Positions 9,215-17,112 of a stretch of DNA of 46,302 bases are shown here, piece by piece. Each line of letters starts with the position of its first letter. Positions within the stretch are counted from its first letter, which is position 1. A program made the translations under genes and the position numbers. This DNA comes from an uncultured Alphaproteobacteria bacterium (GTDB lineage Bacteria > Pseudomonadota > Alphaproteobacteria > Rickettsiales > UBA1997): NCBI GenBank assembly GCA_903879805.1, contig CAIRMX010000004.1:1-46302 (forward strand), given 5' to 3'. The notes beneath the pieces were generated by a model. The model did not search any database, was not told the DNA's origin, and was given only the letters and a program-made list of their open reading frames with translations.

Positions 9215-10984
9215 ATGAAAAAAAATACTACTCCGCCGAACTGGGATTTATCTGACTTTTACGCCTCGCCAAAAGATAAAAAAATCGCTGCCGAAATTAA
9301 AAAAATTGCTGAGGACACTAAAAAATTCACCAAAGAATTTTGTGGAAAAATTGGAAAACTCAGCGCGCCGCAACTTTTTTTAGCGATTAAAAAATTTGAA
9401 GAACTCTGCGAAAAAATCGGCAAAATTTCCAGCTATTCACAATTGCTCTACGCTTCTGATTTATCGAATCAGACCAATGTTGCCTTCCATCAAAACACTT
9501 CTGAGACCTTAAGCAAATTTGAATCAGAATTAATTTTCTTCTCACTCGAATTAAACAAAATCGACGACAAAAAATTAGCGCTTTTGCTGAAAAATTCTGA
9601 CTTAAAAAAATACCAACCTTTCATTCGCGACACTCGCGCTTTCAAAAAATATCAGCTCTCAGAAGAGCTAGAAAAATTCTCACTCGAAAAAGGTCTAACC
9701 GGCCGCAACGCCTTCGTGCGCTTGTTTGATGAGACAGTTAATAATTTAAAATTTTCTTACCGCGGCAAGATTTTGAACTCGCAAGAAATCTTCGATTTAG
9801 TTTCAAATGCCGACGAAAAAGTTAGAAAAGACGCCGCCAAAGCAATTGGCAAAACCTTCGAAGAAAATTCCAAAATTTTCGCCTTCATCACCAATATTTT
9901 AGCCAAAGATAAAGCAGTTGAAGATACTTGGCGTGGCTTTGCCAAACCAATATCCTCGCGCAATCTCAGCAATTTTGTTGAAGATGAAGTGGTTGATGTT
10001 TTGGTTAAAAAAGTGAAAGAAAATTACGGCAAGATTTCGCATCGTTACTACAAAATTAAGGCAAAAACTTTAGGCAAAAAAATCCTAAATCACTGGGATC
10101 GCAACGCCCCTTTAAGCAAAGCAGAAAATAAAACCATTCCTTGGGAAGAGGCTAAATCTCTGGTTCTATCAGCCTATGGCGAGTTCTCACCCGCGATGGA
10201 AAAAATTGCGGAGATCTTTTTTAAGAAAAATTGGATCGATGCTAAAGTTAAGAGCGGCAAAGATTCTGGCGCCTTCTCACATTCTTGCGTGCCCTCAGTT
10301 CACCCTTACATTTTAATGAATTACCAAGGCAAAGTTCGCGACGTGATGACTTTAGCACACGAGCTTGGTCACGGCGTGCATCAATATCTGGCGCGCTCTC
10401 AGGGCTATTTCATGAGCGGTACACCTTTGACTTTGGCAGAAACCGCATCAGTTTTTGGCGAACAATTAACCTTCCAAAAAATTCTTAAAAACGAGAAAGA
10501 TTCAAAAAAGAAAAAACTAATTATCGCCAATAAAGTTGAAGACATGATTAGCACTGTGGTGCGTCAAATCGCCTTTTTAGAATTTGAAAGAAAAGTGCAC
10601 GAAGCCAGAAAAGACGGGGAAATTCCGCTGGAGAAAATCTGCGAATTTTGGATGGAAGTGCAAAAAGAAAGTCTGGGCGCTGCCTTCAAATTTGACCAAG
10701 AATATCGCTTCTTTTGGAGCTACATTCCTCACTTCATCCACTCACCTTTTTACGTTTACGCCTACGCTTTTGGTGACTGTTTAGTCAATTCACTTTACGG
10801 CGTTTACAAGTCTGGTAAAATTAAAAACTTCGAAGAAAAATATTTGGCGATGCTGACGGGCGGGGGCACCAAAGGCCACAAAGAAATGTTAGAACCATTT
10901 GGACTTTCGATCAAAGATCCAAAATTTTGGCAAGCGGGACTTGATGTAATCATCGGCTACATCGATCAATTGGAGAAGATTTAA
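9215..10984 (+). CDS. M3 family oligoendopeptidase (PepF-like)
   Basis: LAHELGHGVHQYLA (HExxH) plus ETASVFGE downstream ligand; PNWDLSDFY N-terminus typical of PepF. Confidence 0.92.
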   Translation: MKKNTTPPNWDLSDFYASPKDKKIAAEIKKIAEDTKKFTKEFCGKIGKLSAPQLFLAIKKFEELCEKIGKISSYSQLLYASDLSNQTNVAFHQNTSETLSKFESELIFFSLELNKIDDKKLALLLKNSDLKKYQPFIRDTRAFKKYQLSEELEKFSLEKGLTGRNAFVRLFDETVNNLKFSYRGKILNSQEIFDLVSNADEKVRKDAAKAIGKTFEENSKIFAFITNILAKDKAVEDTWRGFAKPISSRNLSNFVEDEVVDVLVKKVKENYGKISHRYYKIKAKTLGKKILNHWDRNAPLSKAENKTIPWEEAKSLVLSAYGEFSPAMEKIAEIFFKKNWIDAKVKSGKDSGAFSHSCVPSVHPYILMNYQGKVRDVMTLAHELGHGVHQYLARSQGYFMSGTPLTLAETASVFGEQLTFQKILKNEKDSKKKKLIIANKVEDMISTVVRQIAFLEFERKVHEARKDGEIPLEKICEFWMEVQKESLGAAFKFDQEYRFFWSYIPHFIHSPFYVYAYAFGDCLVNSLYGVYKSGKIKNFEEKYLAMLTGGGTKGHKEMLEPFGLSIKDPKFWQAGLDVIIGYIDQLEKI

Positions 10985-11599
10985 ATGATTAATCCGGTTT
11001 ACGCAGAAACTTTATTCAATCACTTGTACGGAAATATTAATGGTTACGGAATTTCAACCGCAGCGCGAGCAAGTTCTGGGCTTGATACTGAAAAATTACT
11101 TTACGGCGAATTACCTTTTCAAACTTGGAAAGACATTATTGAGCGCGCCAATCCCAAAAAAGATGGTGTGTTTTTTGACTTGGGATCGGGCACGGGACGC
11201 GTCGTAATTGCTTCATATTTGCTTGGCGAATTTCAAAAATGCCTTGGTGTTGAACTTCTTAAAGGTTTACACGACAAGGCTTGCGAGGTGAAGACAGAAT
11301 TTGAAAAAAATATTAAACCGCAAATCGAAACTCACGTTGCGGGGCGCGAATTAAATTTTTTCTGCAATGATATTTTTGCAATCGATCTGCGAGAAGCTGA
11401 TTTTTTGTTCATGAATCACCCTTTCAAAGAGAGTGATATTTTTAATAAACTTGAAGAAAAAATTTTGGACGAATTAAAAGCAGGAAGTAAGATTGTTACA
11501 ACCATCCGTTCACTAAAGAATCCGCGTTTCAAAAACCTTGGAAACCAAACTTACAAATTTAGCTGGGGTGATTCTACAGCACATTTTTTCGAGACGTAA
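10985..11599 (+). CDS. SAM-dependent methyltransferase with DOT1-like architecture
   Basis: FFDLGSGTGRVVIAS (motif I), LGVELLKGLHDKA (post-I), ADFLFMNHPFKESDIFNKLEEKILDELKAGSKIVTTIRSL resembling the DOT1 'NNFxF ... L ... lk.G.rIVs' segment. Confidence 0.65.
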   Translation: MINPVYAETLFNHLYGNINGYGISTAARASSGLDTEKLLYGELPFQTWKDIIERANPKKDGVFFDLGSGTGRVVIASYLLGEFQKCLGVELLKGLHDKACEVKTEFEKNIKPQIETHVAGRELNFFCNDIFAIDLREADFLFMNHPFKESDIFNKLEEKILDELKAGSKIVTTIRSLKNPRFKNLGNQTYKFSWGDSTAHFFET

Positions 11600-11602
11600 A
11601 TT

Positions 11603-11896
11603 ATGAAAAAGAAAATAGTTAAAGCCGCACCAAAAAAAGTTATCAAAAAGAAAGTGGTTAAAGCCGCGCCAGTTAAAGCTAAAAAGGCCGCGGTAAAAAA
11701 AGTTTTAGCAAAAAAAATCGTTAAAAAAACACCACAAAAAGCAGTGGCTGAAGTTAAGACCGCTAAAAGAAAACCGGTTTCAATCAGAATTCTTACCAGC
11801 GACATCGAAACCATTAAAATCAAGGCTGCAAAGCTTGGCGTTCCTTATCAAACCTACATTAATATTCTTATTCATCGCGACGCGGTGAGTGAGTAA
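11603..11896 (+). CDS. Lys/Ala-rich (histone H1-like tail) protein with C-terminal CopG/RHH antitoxin-like segment
   Basis: N-terminus KKKIVKAAPKKVIKKKVVKAAPVKAKKAAVKKVLAKKIVKKT; C-terminus VSIRILTSDIETIKIKAAKLGVPYQTYINILIHRDAV resembles CopG/BrnA-type ribbon-helix-helix segments. Confidence 0.7.
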   Translation: MKKKIVKAAPKKVIKKKVVKAAPVKAKKAAVKKVLAKKIVKKTPQKAVAEVKTAKRKPVSIRILTSDIETIKIKAAKLGVPYQTYINILIHRDAVSE

Positions 11897-11912
11897 TTCT
11901 ACAAAGGCACCA

Positions 11913-12347
11913 ATGGCGACAGAAATAAATTTTTACCAAGCTGACGAAACCATCATAAAGTCTCTCGCCCCTTTGCTTTTAAAGGTTTTGGATGAGAAGA
12001 AAAAGGCGTTTATTTTCTGTCAAAATCCTGCGCAAATTAAGGCGATTGACGATTCTTTGTGGAGTTACGGACGTAATAAATTCATTCCCCACATTACAAT
12101 TTCTGATAAGGATTTTGTCTTGGAACGTCAGCCGATTTTGATTTCAGATAAAGAAGAAAATTCTAACAAAGCTGATTATTTGGTTTTTTTAGATGTGCCA
12201 TCATCTGGCTTTTTATCTAGCTTTGAGAGGGTCTTTTATTTTTTTGAAGAGCAGAATTTTGCAGCTGCAGAAGGGATCGCGAAGAAAGTTAAACCGAAAA
12301 ATTGCTACAAGAAACTAGATGGGAAATGGGTGAAGTTTAACTTCTAA
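11913..12347 (+). CDS. holC: DNA polymerase III subunit chi (HolC)
   Basis: MATEINFYQ...PLLLKVLDEKKKAFIFC...LDDSLWSYGRNKFIPH pattern; the ORF track start is 11889, but ATG 11913 avoids overlap and matches the family start. Confidence 0.82.
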   Translation: MATEINFYQADETIIKSLAPLLLKVLDEKKKAFIFCQNPAQIKAIDDSLWSYGRNKFIPHITISDKDFVLERQPILISDKEENSNKADYLVFLDVPSSGFLSSFERVFYFFEEQNFAAAEGIAKKVKPKNCYKKLDGKWVKFNF

Positions 12348-12376
12348 ACTTCACCACTGCTGCACCTTACCTTTAG

Positions 12377-12483
12377 TTGTCACCCCGTCGCATGACGGGA
12401 CCCATCTCGTCACAAATTATGAATTTTATTCTTTACTTCTGAGCTCCCGAGACCGTGGACCCCGTCATTCGACGGGGTGACAA
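12377..12483. repeat. palindromic intergenic element, family A copy 1 (TTGTCACCCCGTCG...)
   Basis: Arms 12377-12404 and 12456-12483 are inverted complements with about 3 mismatches; each arm is itself a CCCCGTC-n-GACGGG(G) palindrome. Confidence 0.85.
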
Positions 12484-12503
12484 TCGAGAATGTAATTACC
12501 AAC

Positions 12504-12542
12504 AAAAAAGGCTCCTCTGAAATTTTCAGAGGAGCCTTTTTT
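12504..12542. terminator. bidirectional intrinsic terminator
   Basis: AAAAAAGGCTCCTCTGAAATTTTCAGAGGAGCCTTTTTT hairpin with A/T runs on both sides, downstream of holC and of the candidate minus-strand RNA/queE. Confidence 0.85.
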
Positions 12543-12550
12543 AAATTTTA

Positions 12551-12640
12551 GTGTCGGGAGCCACCACCACGCAAACCCGGCGTGTGTATTCATATTCCCT
12601 GTAAAAGGTTTTGTATTCTGATACACTCCCGACGGGGGGC
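12551..12640. other. candidate structured RNA or hairpin element, strand uncertain
   Basis: GTCGGGAG (12553-12560) pairs with CTCCCGAC (12626-12633); nested GTGTATTCA / TGATACAC pair and a CACGC/GCGTG hairpin; non-coding gap with an adjacent terminator. Confidence 0.45.
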
Positions 12641-12729
12641 AATTTATTTTTAGTGACCCATTTTTAGCAAGAGGTTTTTTATAATTTTTTTTAGGCTCCG
12701 AACTATTGAAAATAAGACCTCTAGCAATC

Positions 12730-13407
12730 TTACCTAATTTTCAAAATCTTGTGAATCTGCAGCGAAACACGGTGGCCAAATTTTGCCGCTAGCTCCAAAA
12801 CATGGCGCAAATTCTCTTGATTCTTGGCCTCGTCGTACTCGTCCATAGGTTGCAAATAAACTGGGATCTTAAACTCGCTTTGTCCGAGCTCGGCAGTTTG
12901 GAAATAATTTTTTTTCGTCTTAGAAATAATAAATTTTAAAGCATCGACTCGGGCCAAAAGATCGGGGCGAATTTGGTGATATTTTTCGTTAGTGATTTTT
13001 GGTGAACAAATAATTTTCACTTCTTTGGGTAAGTCGCGAAACAAAGTGCCGTTAGTTTCAATCTGCACTAAAAAATCGCGCTGTACCAATTCTTGACAAA
13101 GTCTTTCAATCGGCTGACGCAAAGGCTCTCCACCGGTAATTACAACTAGTTTTCTGACCAAATCGCCAGCGTCATTTTTTGCCAAACGCGAAACTTCTTC
13201 GATTATTTTTTCGACAGAAAAATTTTGGTAAGAATCAAATTCGGTGTCACAAAAATCGCAGGCTAAATTGCAGCCGCCCAAACGCACAAAAACTGAAGGG
13301 TAACCCACGTAAGGCCCCTCACCTTGAAATGTCGGAAAAATTTCCTGCACATCTAAGTGAAATCCTTCGTGAATTTCTGGTTTGGCAATTTTGTTTTTTC
13401 CAAACAT
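12730..13407 (-). CDS. queE: 7-carboxy-7-deazaguanine synthase QueE (radical SAM)
   Basis: IFPTFQGEGPYVGYPSVFVRLGGCNLACDFCDTEF with the CxxxCxxC motif, VVITGGEPLRQ. The ORF track extends to a TTG at 13440; ATG 13407 (MFGKNKIAKPEIHEGF) is a likely start. Confidence 0.92.
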   Translation of the reverse strand: MFGKNKIAKPEIHEGFHLDVQEIFPTFQGEGPYVGYPSVFVRLGGCNLACDFCDTEFDSYQNFSVEKIIEEVSRLAKNDAGDLVRKLVVITGGEPLRQPIERLCQELVQRDFLVQIETNGTLFRDLPKEVKIICSPKITNEKYHQIRPDLLARVDALKFIISKTKKNYFQTAELGQSEFKIPVYLQPMDEYDEAKNQENLRHVLELAAKFGHRVSLQIHKILKIR

Positions 13408-13415
13408 TTTAAAAG

Positions 13416-13470
13416 TTGGATCCTTGATTTTGCTGGTCAAAAGCTAATTTTGCACCTAGGTGCAAAATTC
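13416..13470. repeat. 55-bp intergenic repeat, family C copy 1, ending in a 24-bp perfect palindrome
   Basis: TTGGATCCTTGATTTTGCTGGTCAAAAGCTAATTTTGCACCTAGGTGCAAAATTC, near-identical to 30629-30683 except in the palindrome core. Confidence 0.8.
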
Positions 13471-13471
13471 A

Positions 13472-15358
13472 CTATTCCGGTTTTTCGCCTTCGCTAACGT
13501 TAGGCAAAAAACTACTAACTGCTGCAGTTGCATTTGAAACTACCTGCACTGAATTTTTGCGAATTTCTTTGCCAGCGAGCAAATCTTTGATTTCATCACC
13601 TGTTAGCGTTTCGTATTCGAGCAAAGATTTTGCCAATTTTTCCAAATCAGCTTTTTTCTCAGTCAAAATTTTCTTCGCGCGTTGCAAAGCTTCGTCAACG
13701 ATTCTACGCACTTCTTCGTCAATTACTTTGCCGGTTTCTTCGGAGAAAACTTTTTGCGCAGCGTAAAATTTCGAACCGTCTTCTTCGCTGTAATCAATAG
13801 TTCCAACTTTGTCGCTTAAGCCCCAACGCGTCACCATGCTGCGCGCCATTGAGGTGGCTTGTGAAATATCGGAAGAAGCGCCAGTTGTGACTTGGTCGTA
13901 GCCAAAAATTAATTCTTCCGCAGCACGTCCGCCCATTGCAACCACCAAATCGTCGTGAAGTTTAGCGCGAGTAATTGAGAAACGATCAGTTTCTGGCAAG
14001 CGCATCACAAGGCCCAAAGCGCGACCTCTTGGAATGATTGTTGCTTTGTGAATTGGATCAGAATTGACGCAATTGATCGCCGTAATGGCGTGTCCCGATT
14101 CGTGGTAAGCGGTTAATTCTTTTTCTGATTGCTGCATCACCATCGATTTTCTCTCAGCGCCCATCATGATTTTATCTTTGGCTTCTTCGAGATTTTTCAT
14201 CGTCACCATTTTCTGATTGTAACGCGCCGCAATTAGTGCGCCTTCATTTACCAGATTGGCCAAATCAGCACCGGCAAATCCCGGTGTGCCGCGCGCAATG
14301 GTTTTGGCGTCAATATCAGCCGCCGCTGCAACTTTTTTAAGGTGAACTCCAAGAATTTGTTCACGGCCGTTAATGTCGGGATTTGGCACGGTGATTTGGC
14401 GATCGAATCTTCCTGGTCTAAGCAAAGCACGATCCAAAACATCAGGGCGGTTGGTTGCAGCAATAATTACCACACCTTCATTTTCAGAAAAGCCGTCCAT
14501 TTCAACTAGCAATTGGTTGAGAGTTTGTTCACGCTCGTCATTTCCGCCCCCTACTCCCGAGCCTCTGTGACGACCAACCGCATCAATTTCATCAATGAAA
14601 ACGATGCAAGGTGCTGATTTTTTTGATTGCTCAAACATGTCGCGAACGCGGCTGGCGCCGACGCCCACAAACATTTCAACGAAGTCTGAACCAGAAATTG
14701 AAAAGAAAGGCACGTTGGCTTCCCCTGCAATTGCGCGGGCCAACAAAGTTTTACCAGTACCGGGAGAGCCAATTAGCAAGCAGCCGCGCGGAATTCTCGC
14801 GCCAACATCGGTGTATTTTTTAGAGTCTTTTAAGAAATCGACAATTTCGGTGAGCTCTTGTTTAGCCTCATCAATGCCCGCTACATCAGCAAATGTAACT
14901 TTGGTTTTGCTTTCTTGCAAAAGTTTGGCGCGTGATTTTCCAAAACCAAACGCACCACCGCGACTGCCGCCACCAGAGGCACCGCGTGAAAAATAAATCC
15001 ACAAGCCAATCATTAAAATGAAAGGTAGGAAGCCTAAAATTCCGCTAATAATTTTTTCAGATTTGCTGACGAGTGGCACGGCGTTGATCTCCACACCTTT
15101 CTCCTGCAAGGATTCAACTAGGTTAGGATATTCCGGAAGATAAGTGTAAAACTCGCCGCCGCTTTTGAATTTTCCGATTAAATCGCTGCCTTTAATGTCA
15201 ACTTTTTCAACTTCGCCAGCATCAACTTTTTTCATGAATTCGCTGAAAATCAGCTTGTTTCCCGAAGCGCCGTCAGGCCCGCCAATGATCTGTGACACCG
15301 TCATCACCACAGCGAAAATGATCAGCCATGTAAAAAAATTTTTGCTGGGAGTTTTCAT
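13472..15358 (-). CDS. ftsH: ATP-dependent zinc metalloprotease FtsH
   Basis: AAA Walker [47 protein letters not shown] zinc motif. Confidence 0.97.
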   Translation of the reverse strand: MKTPSKNFFTWLIIFAVVMTVSQIIGGPDGASGNKLIFSEFMKKVDAGEVEKVDIKGSDLIGKFKSGGEFYTYLPEYPNLVESLQEKGVEINAVPLVSKSEKIISGILGFLPFILMIGLWIYFSRGASGGGSRGGAFGFGKSRAKLLQESKTKVTFADVAGIDEAKQELTEIVDFLKDSKKYTDVGARIPRGCLLIGSPGTGKTLLARAIAGEANVPFFSISGSDFVEMFVGVGASRVRDMFEQSKKSAPCIVFIDEIDAVGRHRGSGVGGGNDEREQTLNQLLVEMDGFSENEGVVIIAATNRPDVLDRALLRPGRFDRQITVPNPDINGREQILGVHLKKVAAAADIDAKTIARGTPGFAGADLANLVNEGALIAARYNQKMVTMKNLEEAKDKIMMGAERKSMVMQQSEKELTAYHESGHAITAINCVNSDPIHKATIIPRGRALGLVMRLPETDRFSITRAKLHDDLVVAMGGRAAEELIFGYDQVTTGASSDISQATSMARSMVTRWGLSDKVGTIDYSEEDGSKFYAAQKVFSEETGKVIDEEVRRIVDEALQRAKKILTEKKADLEKLAKSLLEYETLTGDEIKDLLAGKEIRKNSVQVVSNATAAVSSFLPNVSEGEKPE

Positions 15359-15456
15359 TTAGAATTTTTTGAAATTTTAGGGAGTTGTGAGTGGAAGAAA
15401 CTTAAGAACGGCGGGAGAAAATTCAATGTGAGGCTTAAAAAAAACTCTCTGTCACT

Positions 15457-15561
15457 CTCGGTGTCACCCCGTCTTTATGACGGGGTCTAGTCTCCGAATT
15501 CCAAACTTAAAGTTTGTGCCGTGCTGACTGGACCCCGTCGTAAAGACGGGGTGACACCGAG
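15457..15561. repeat. palindromic intergenic element, family A copy 2
   Basis: 31-bp arms CTCGGTGTCACCCCGTCTTTATGACGGGGTC (15457-15487) and GACCCCGTCGTAAAGACGGGGTGACACCGAG (15531-15561) with a single mismatch. Confidence 0.9.
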
Positions 15562-15606
15562 GGTAGCTACAGTTAGGTGCAAAATTACAAAGATTTTAGA
15601 CAGGCT

Positions 15607-16338
15607 CTAAGACTGCTTCAAAGTATTAACCAAAGACTTCCTAACTTCCTTAACTTCCGCCACCTGCAAATCATCAAGACTAAACGGCCCGAAAGACACG
15701 CGGATCAAGCGGTTAACCTGCAATCCCAAATGCTCCATCACCTTTCTAATCTCACGATTTTTTCCTTCTTCGAGAGAAATTTTTAACCAAGAGTTCGATT
15801 CTTTTTCTACATCCACTTCCACCTTGATGCCAGCATATCTAACGCCGTCAACCGTGATTCCTTTCTCCAATTTTTTTAATCTTTCGTGGTTTAATTTTCC
15901 AAAAACCCGCGCGCGATATTTTCTCACCCATTTATTTTTCGGCAGCTCCATGTAGCGCGCAAGCTCGCCACTGGTGGTTAGAACCAAAAGTCCTTCGGTG
16001 TTGTAATCCAACCTGCCCACCGTGATTACGCGTGGCATGTTTTTTGGTAATAAGTCGAAAATTGTTTTGCGATTATGCGGATCTTTAGTTGTGGTCAAAA
16101 ACCCAACCGGCTTGTGAAACAGCCAAATGCGTGCCTCTTGCTTAGCATTGATTAGCTTGTCGTTAATTTTAATCGACTGATCGGTAATAAAAGTTGCGGG
16201 GCTGTTAATGGTTTCGCCATTCACTTTCACCACACCTTCAAGAATTAGCGCCTCAGCTTCGCGGCGTGAGCAATGTCCTGATTGCGCAATCATTTTTGCA
16301 ATACGAATGCCTTTTTCTTCAGTTGTTTTAACTGTCAT
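15607..16338 (-). CDS. rluB: 23S rRNA pseudouridine synthase, RluB family
   Basis: S4 domain [51 protein letters not shown]. Confidence 0.9.
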   Translation of the reverse strand: MTVKTTEEKGIRIAKMIAQSGHCSRREAEALILEGVVKVNGETINSPATFITDQSIKINDKLINAKQEARIWLFHKPVGFLTTTKDPHNRKTIFDLLPKNMPRVITVGRLDYNTEGLLVLTTSGELARYMELPKNKWVRKYRARVFGKLNHERLKKLEKGITVDGVRYAGIKVEVDVEKESNSWLKISLEEGKNREIRKVMEHLGLQVNRLIRVSFGPFSLDDLQVAEVKEVRKSLVNTLKQS

Positions 16339-16348
16339 TTTATTTGTC

Positions 16349-17110
16349 TTAATTTCTGTTTTTATACTTCGCAGCCGCTTCTACAAACGCTTCGAAGATT
16401 TTTCTATCCGCATCACCAACTTCAAATTCGGGATGCCATTGCACGCCTAAACAAAATGGGTGATTAGGTTTTTCAACGGCTTCAATTACTCCGTCTGATG
16501 CTTGCGCAACCACTTTCAAACCTTCTCCCGCCATCTTCGCCGCTTGATGGTGCGAAGAATTAGTTTTGATTTTTTCCTCACCAACAATGTCGAAAAGTCG
16601 CGAGTCTTTTGCGATTTCAACATCGTGATATCCGGTTTTGTAATCGTTAAAACCCTCAAAATGACTCTGCTCGTGATCCATGTATTTTTCTTCGTCTGGA
16701 ATATGCTGAATCACTTTGCCGCCATGCAAGACGTTGATTAATTGCATACCATTACAAATACCAAGTAAAGGCACTTGGGTTTTGATTGCTCTAAGCCCCA
16801 ATTCATGCTCAAAATTTTCGCGAATGTCGTTTAGTTTAACTGCTGGGTGAATTTCATCAACACCGTAGCGCTTTGGGTGAATGTCAAAATAGCCACCAAC
16901 CACCATCAATCCGTCAAGAGACTCAAGGTAAGAATCGATCAAATCATAATCGTAAGTAAGTATAACTGCTGCACCCCCAGCCTTGTTTACCATCTCAACA
17001 TAATTAGCGCGCAAAGCGTAATAATTTCTAGTTGAGTAAGCACCCGGGCAGCCATCTTTGTAGTCTGGAACTATGCCAATTATGGGACGAAAAGTTTTAG
17101 CTTTAATCAT
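16349..17110 (-). CDS. class I glutamine amidotransferase / gamma-glutamyl-GABA hydrolase (PuuD-like, C26 peptidase)
   Basis: [15 protein letters not shown] catalytic Cys, [16 protein letters not shown]. Confidence 0.88.
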   Translation of the reverse strand: MIKAKTFRPIIGIVPDYKDGCPGAYSTRNYYALRANYVEMVNKAGGAAVILTYDYDLIDSYLESLDGLMVVGGYFDIHPKRYGVDEIHPAVKLNDIRENFEHELGLRAIKTQVPLLGICNGMQLINVLHGGKVIQHIPDEEKYMDHEQSHFEGFNDYKTGYHDVEIAKDSRLFDIVGEEKIKTNSSHHQAAKMAGEGLKVVAQASDGVIEAVEKPNHPFCLGVQWHPEFEVGDADRKIFEAFVEAAAKYKNRN

Positions 17111-17112
17111 AT

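Noticed and set aside
11603-11896. Toxin-antitoxin module
   Set aside because: The C-terminus is antitoxin-like but no toxin ORF is adjacent: the upstream gene is a methyltransferase and the downstream gene is holC.
12551-12722. tmRNA, SRP RNA or RNase P RNA
   Set aside because: Could not find the GGTTCGAATCC/CCA acceptor, the SRP apical loop or P RNA core motifs; kept only as a candidate structured RNA.
14595-14996. 133-aa plus-strand ORF inside ftsH
   Set aside because: Fully antisense to a highly conserved gene; no independent evidence.
15574-15586. TAGGTGCAAAATT, identical to part of the family C copy 1 palindrome
   Set aside because: Only 13 bp and AT-rich; too short to call a third copy without a genome-wide search.
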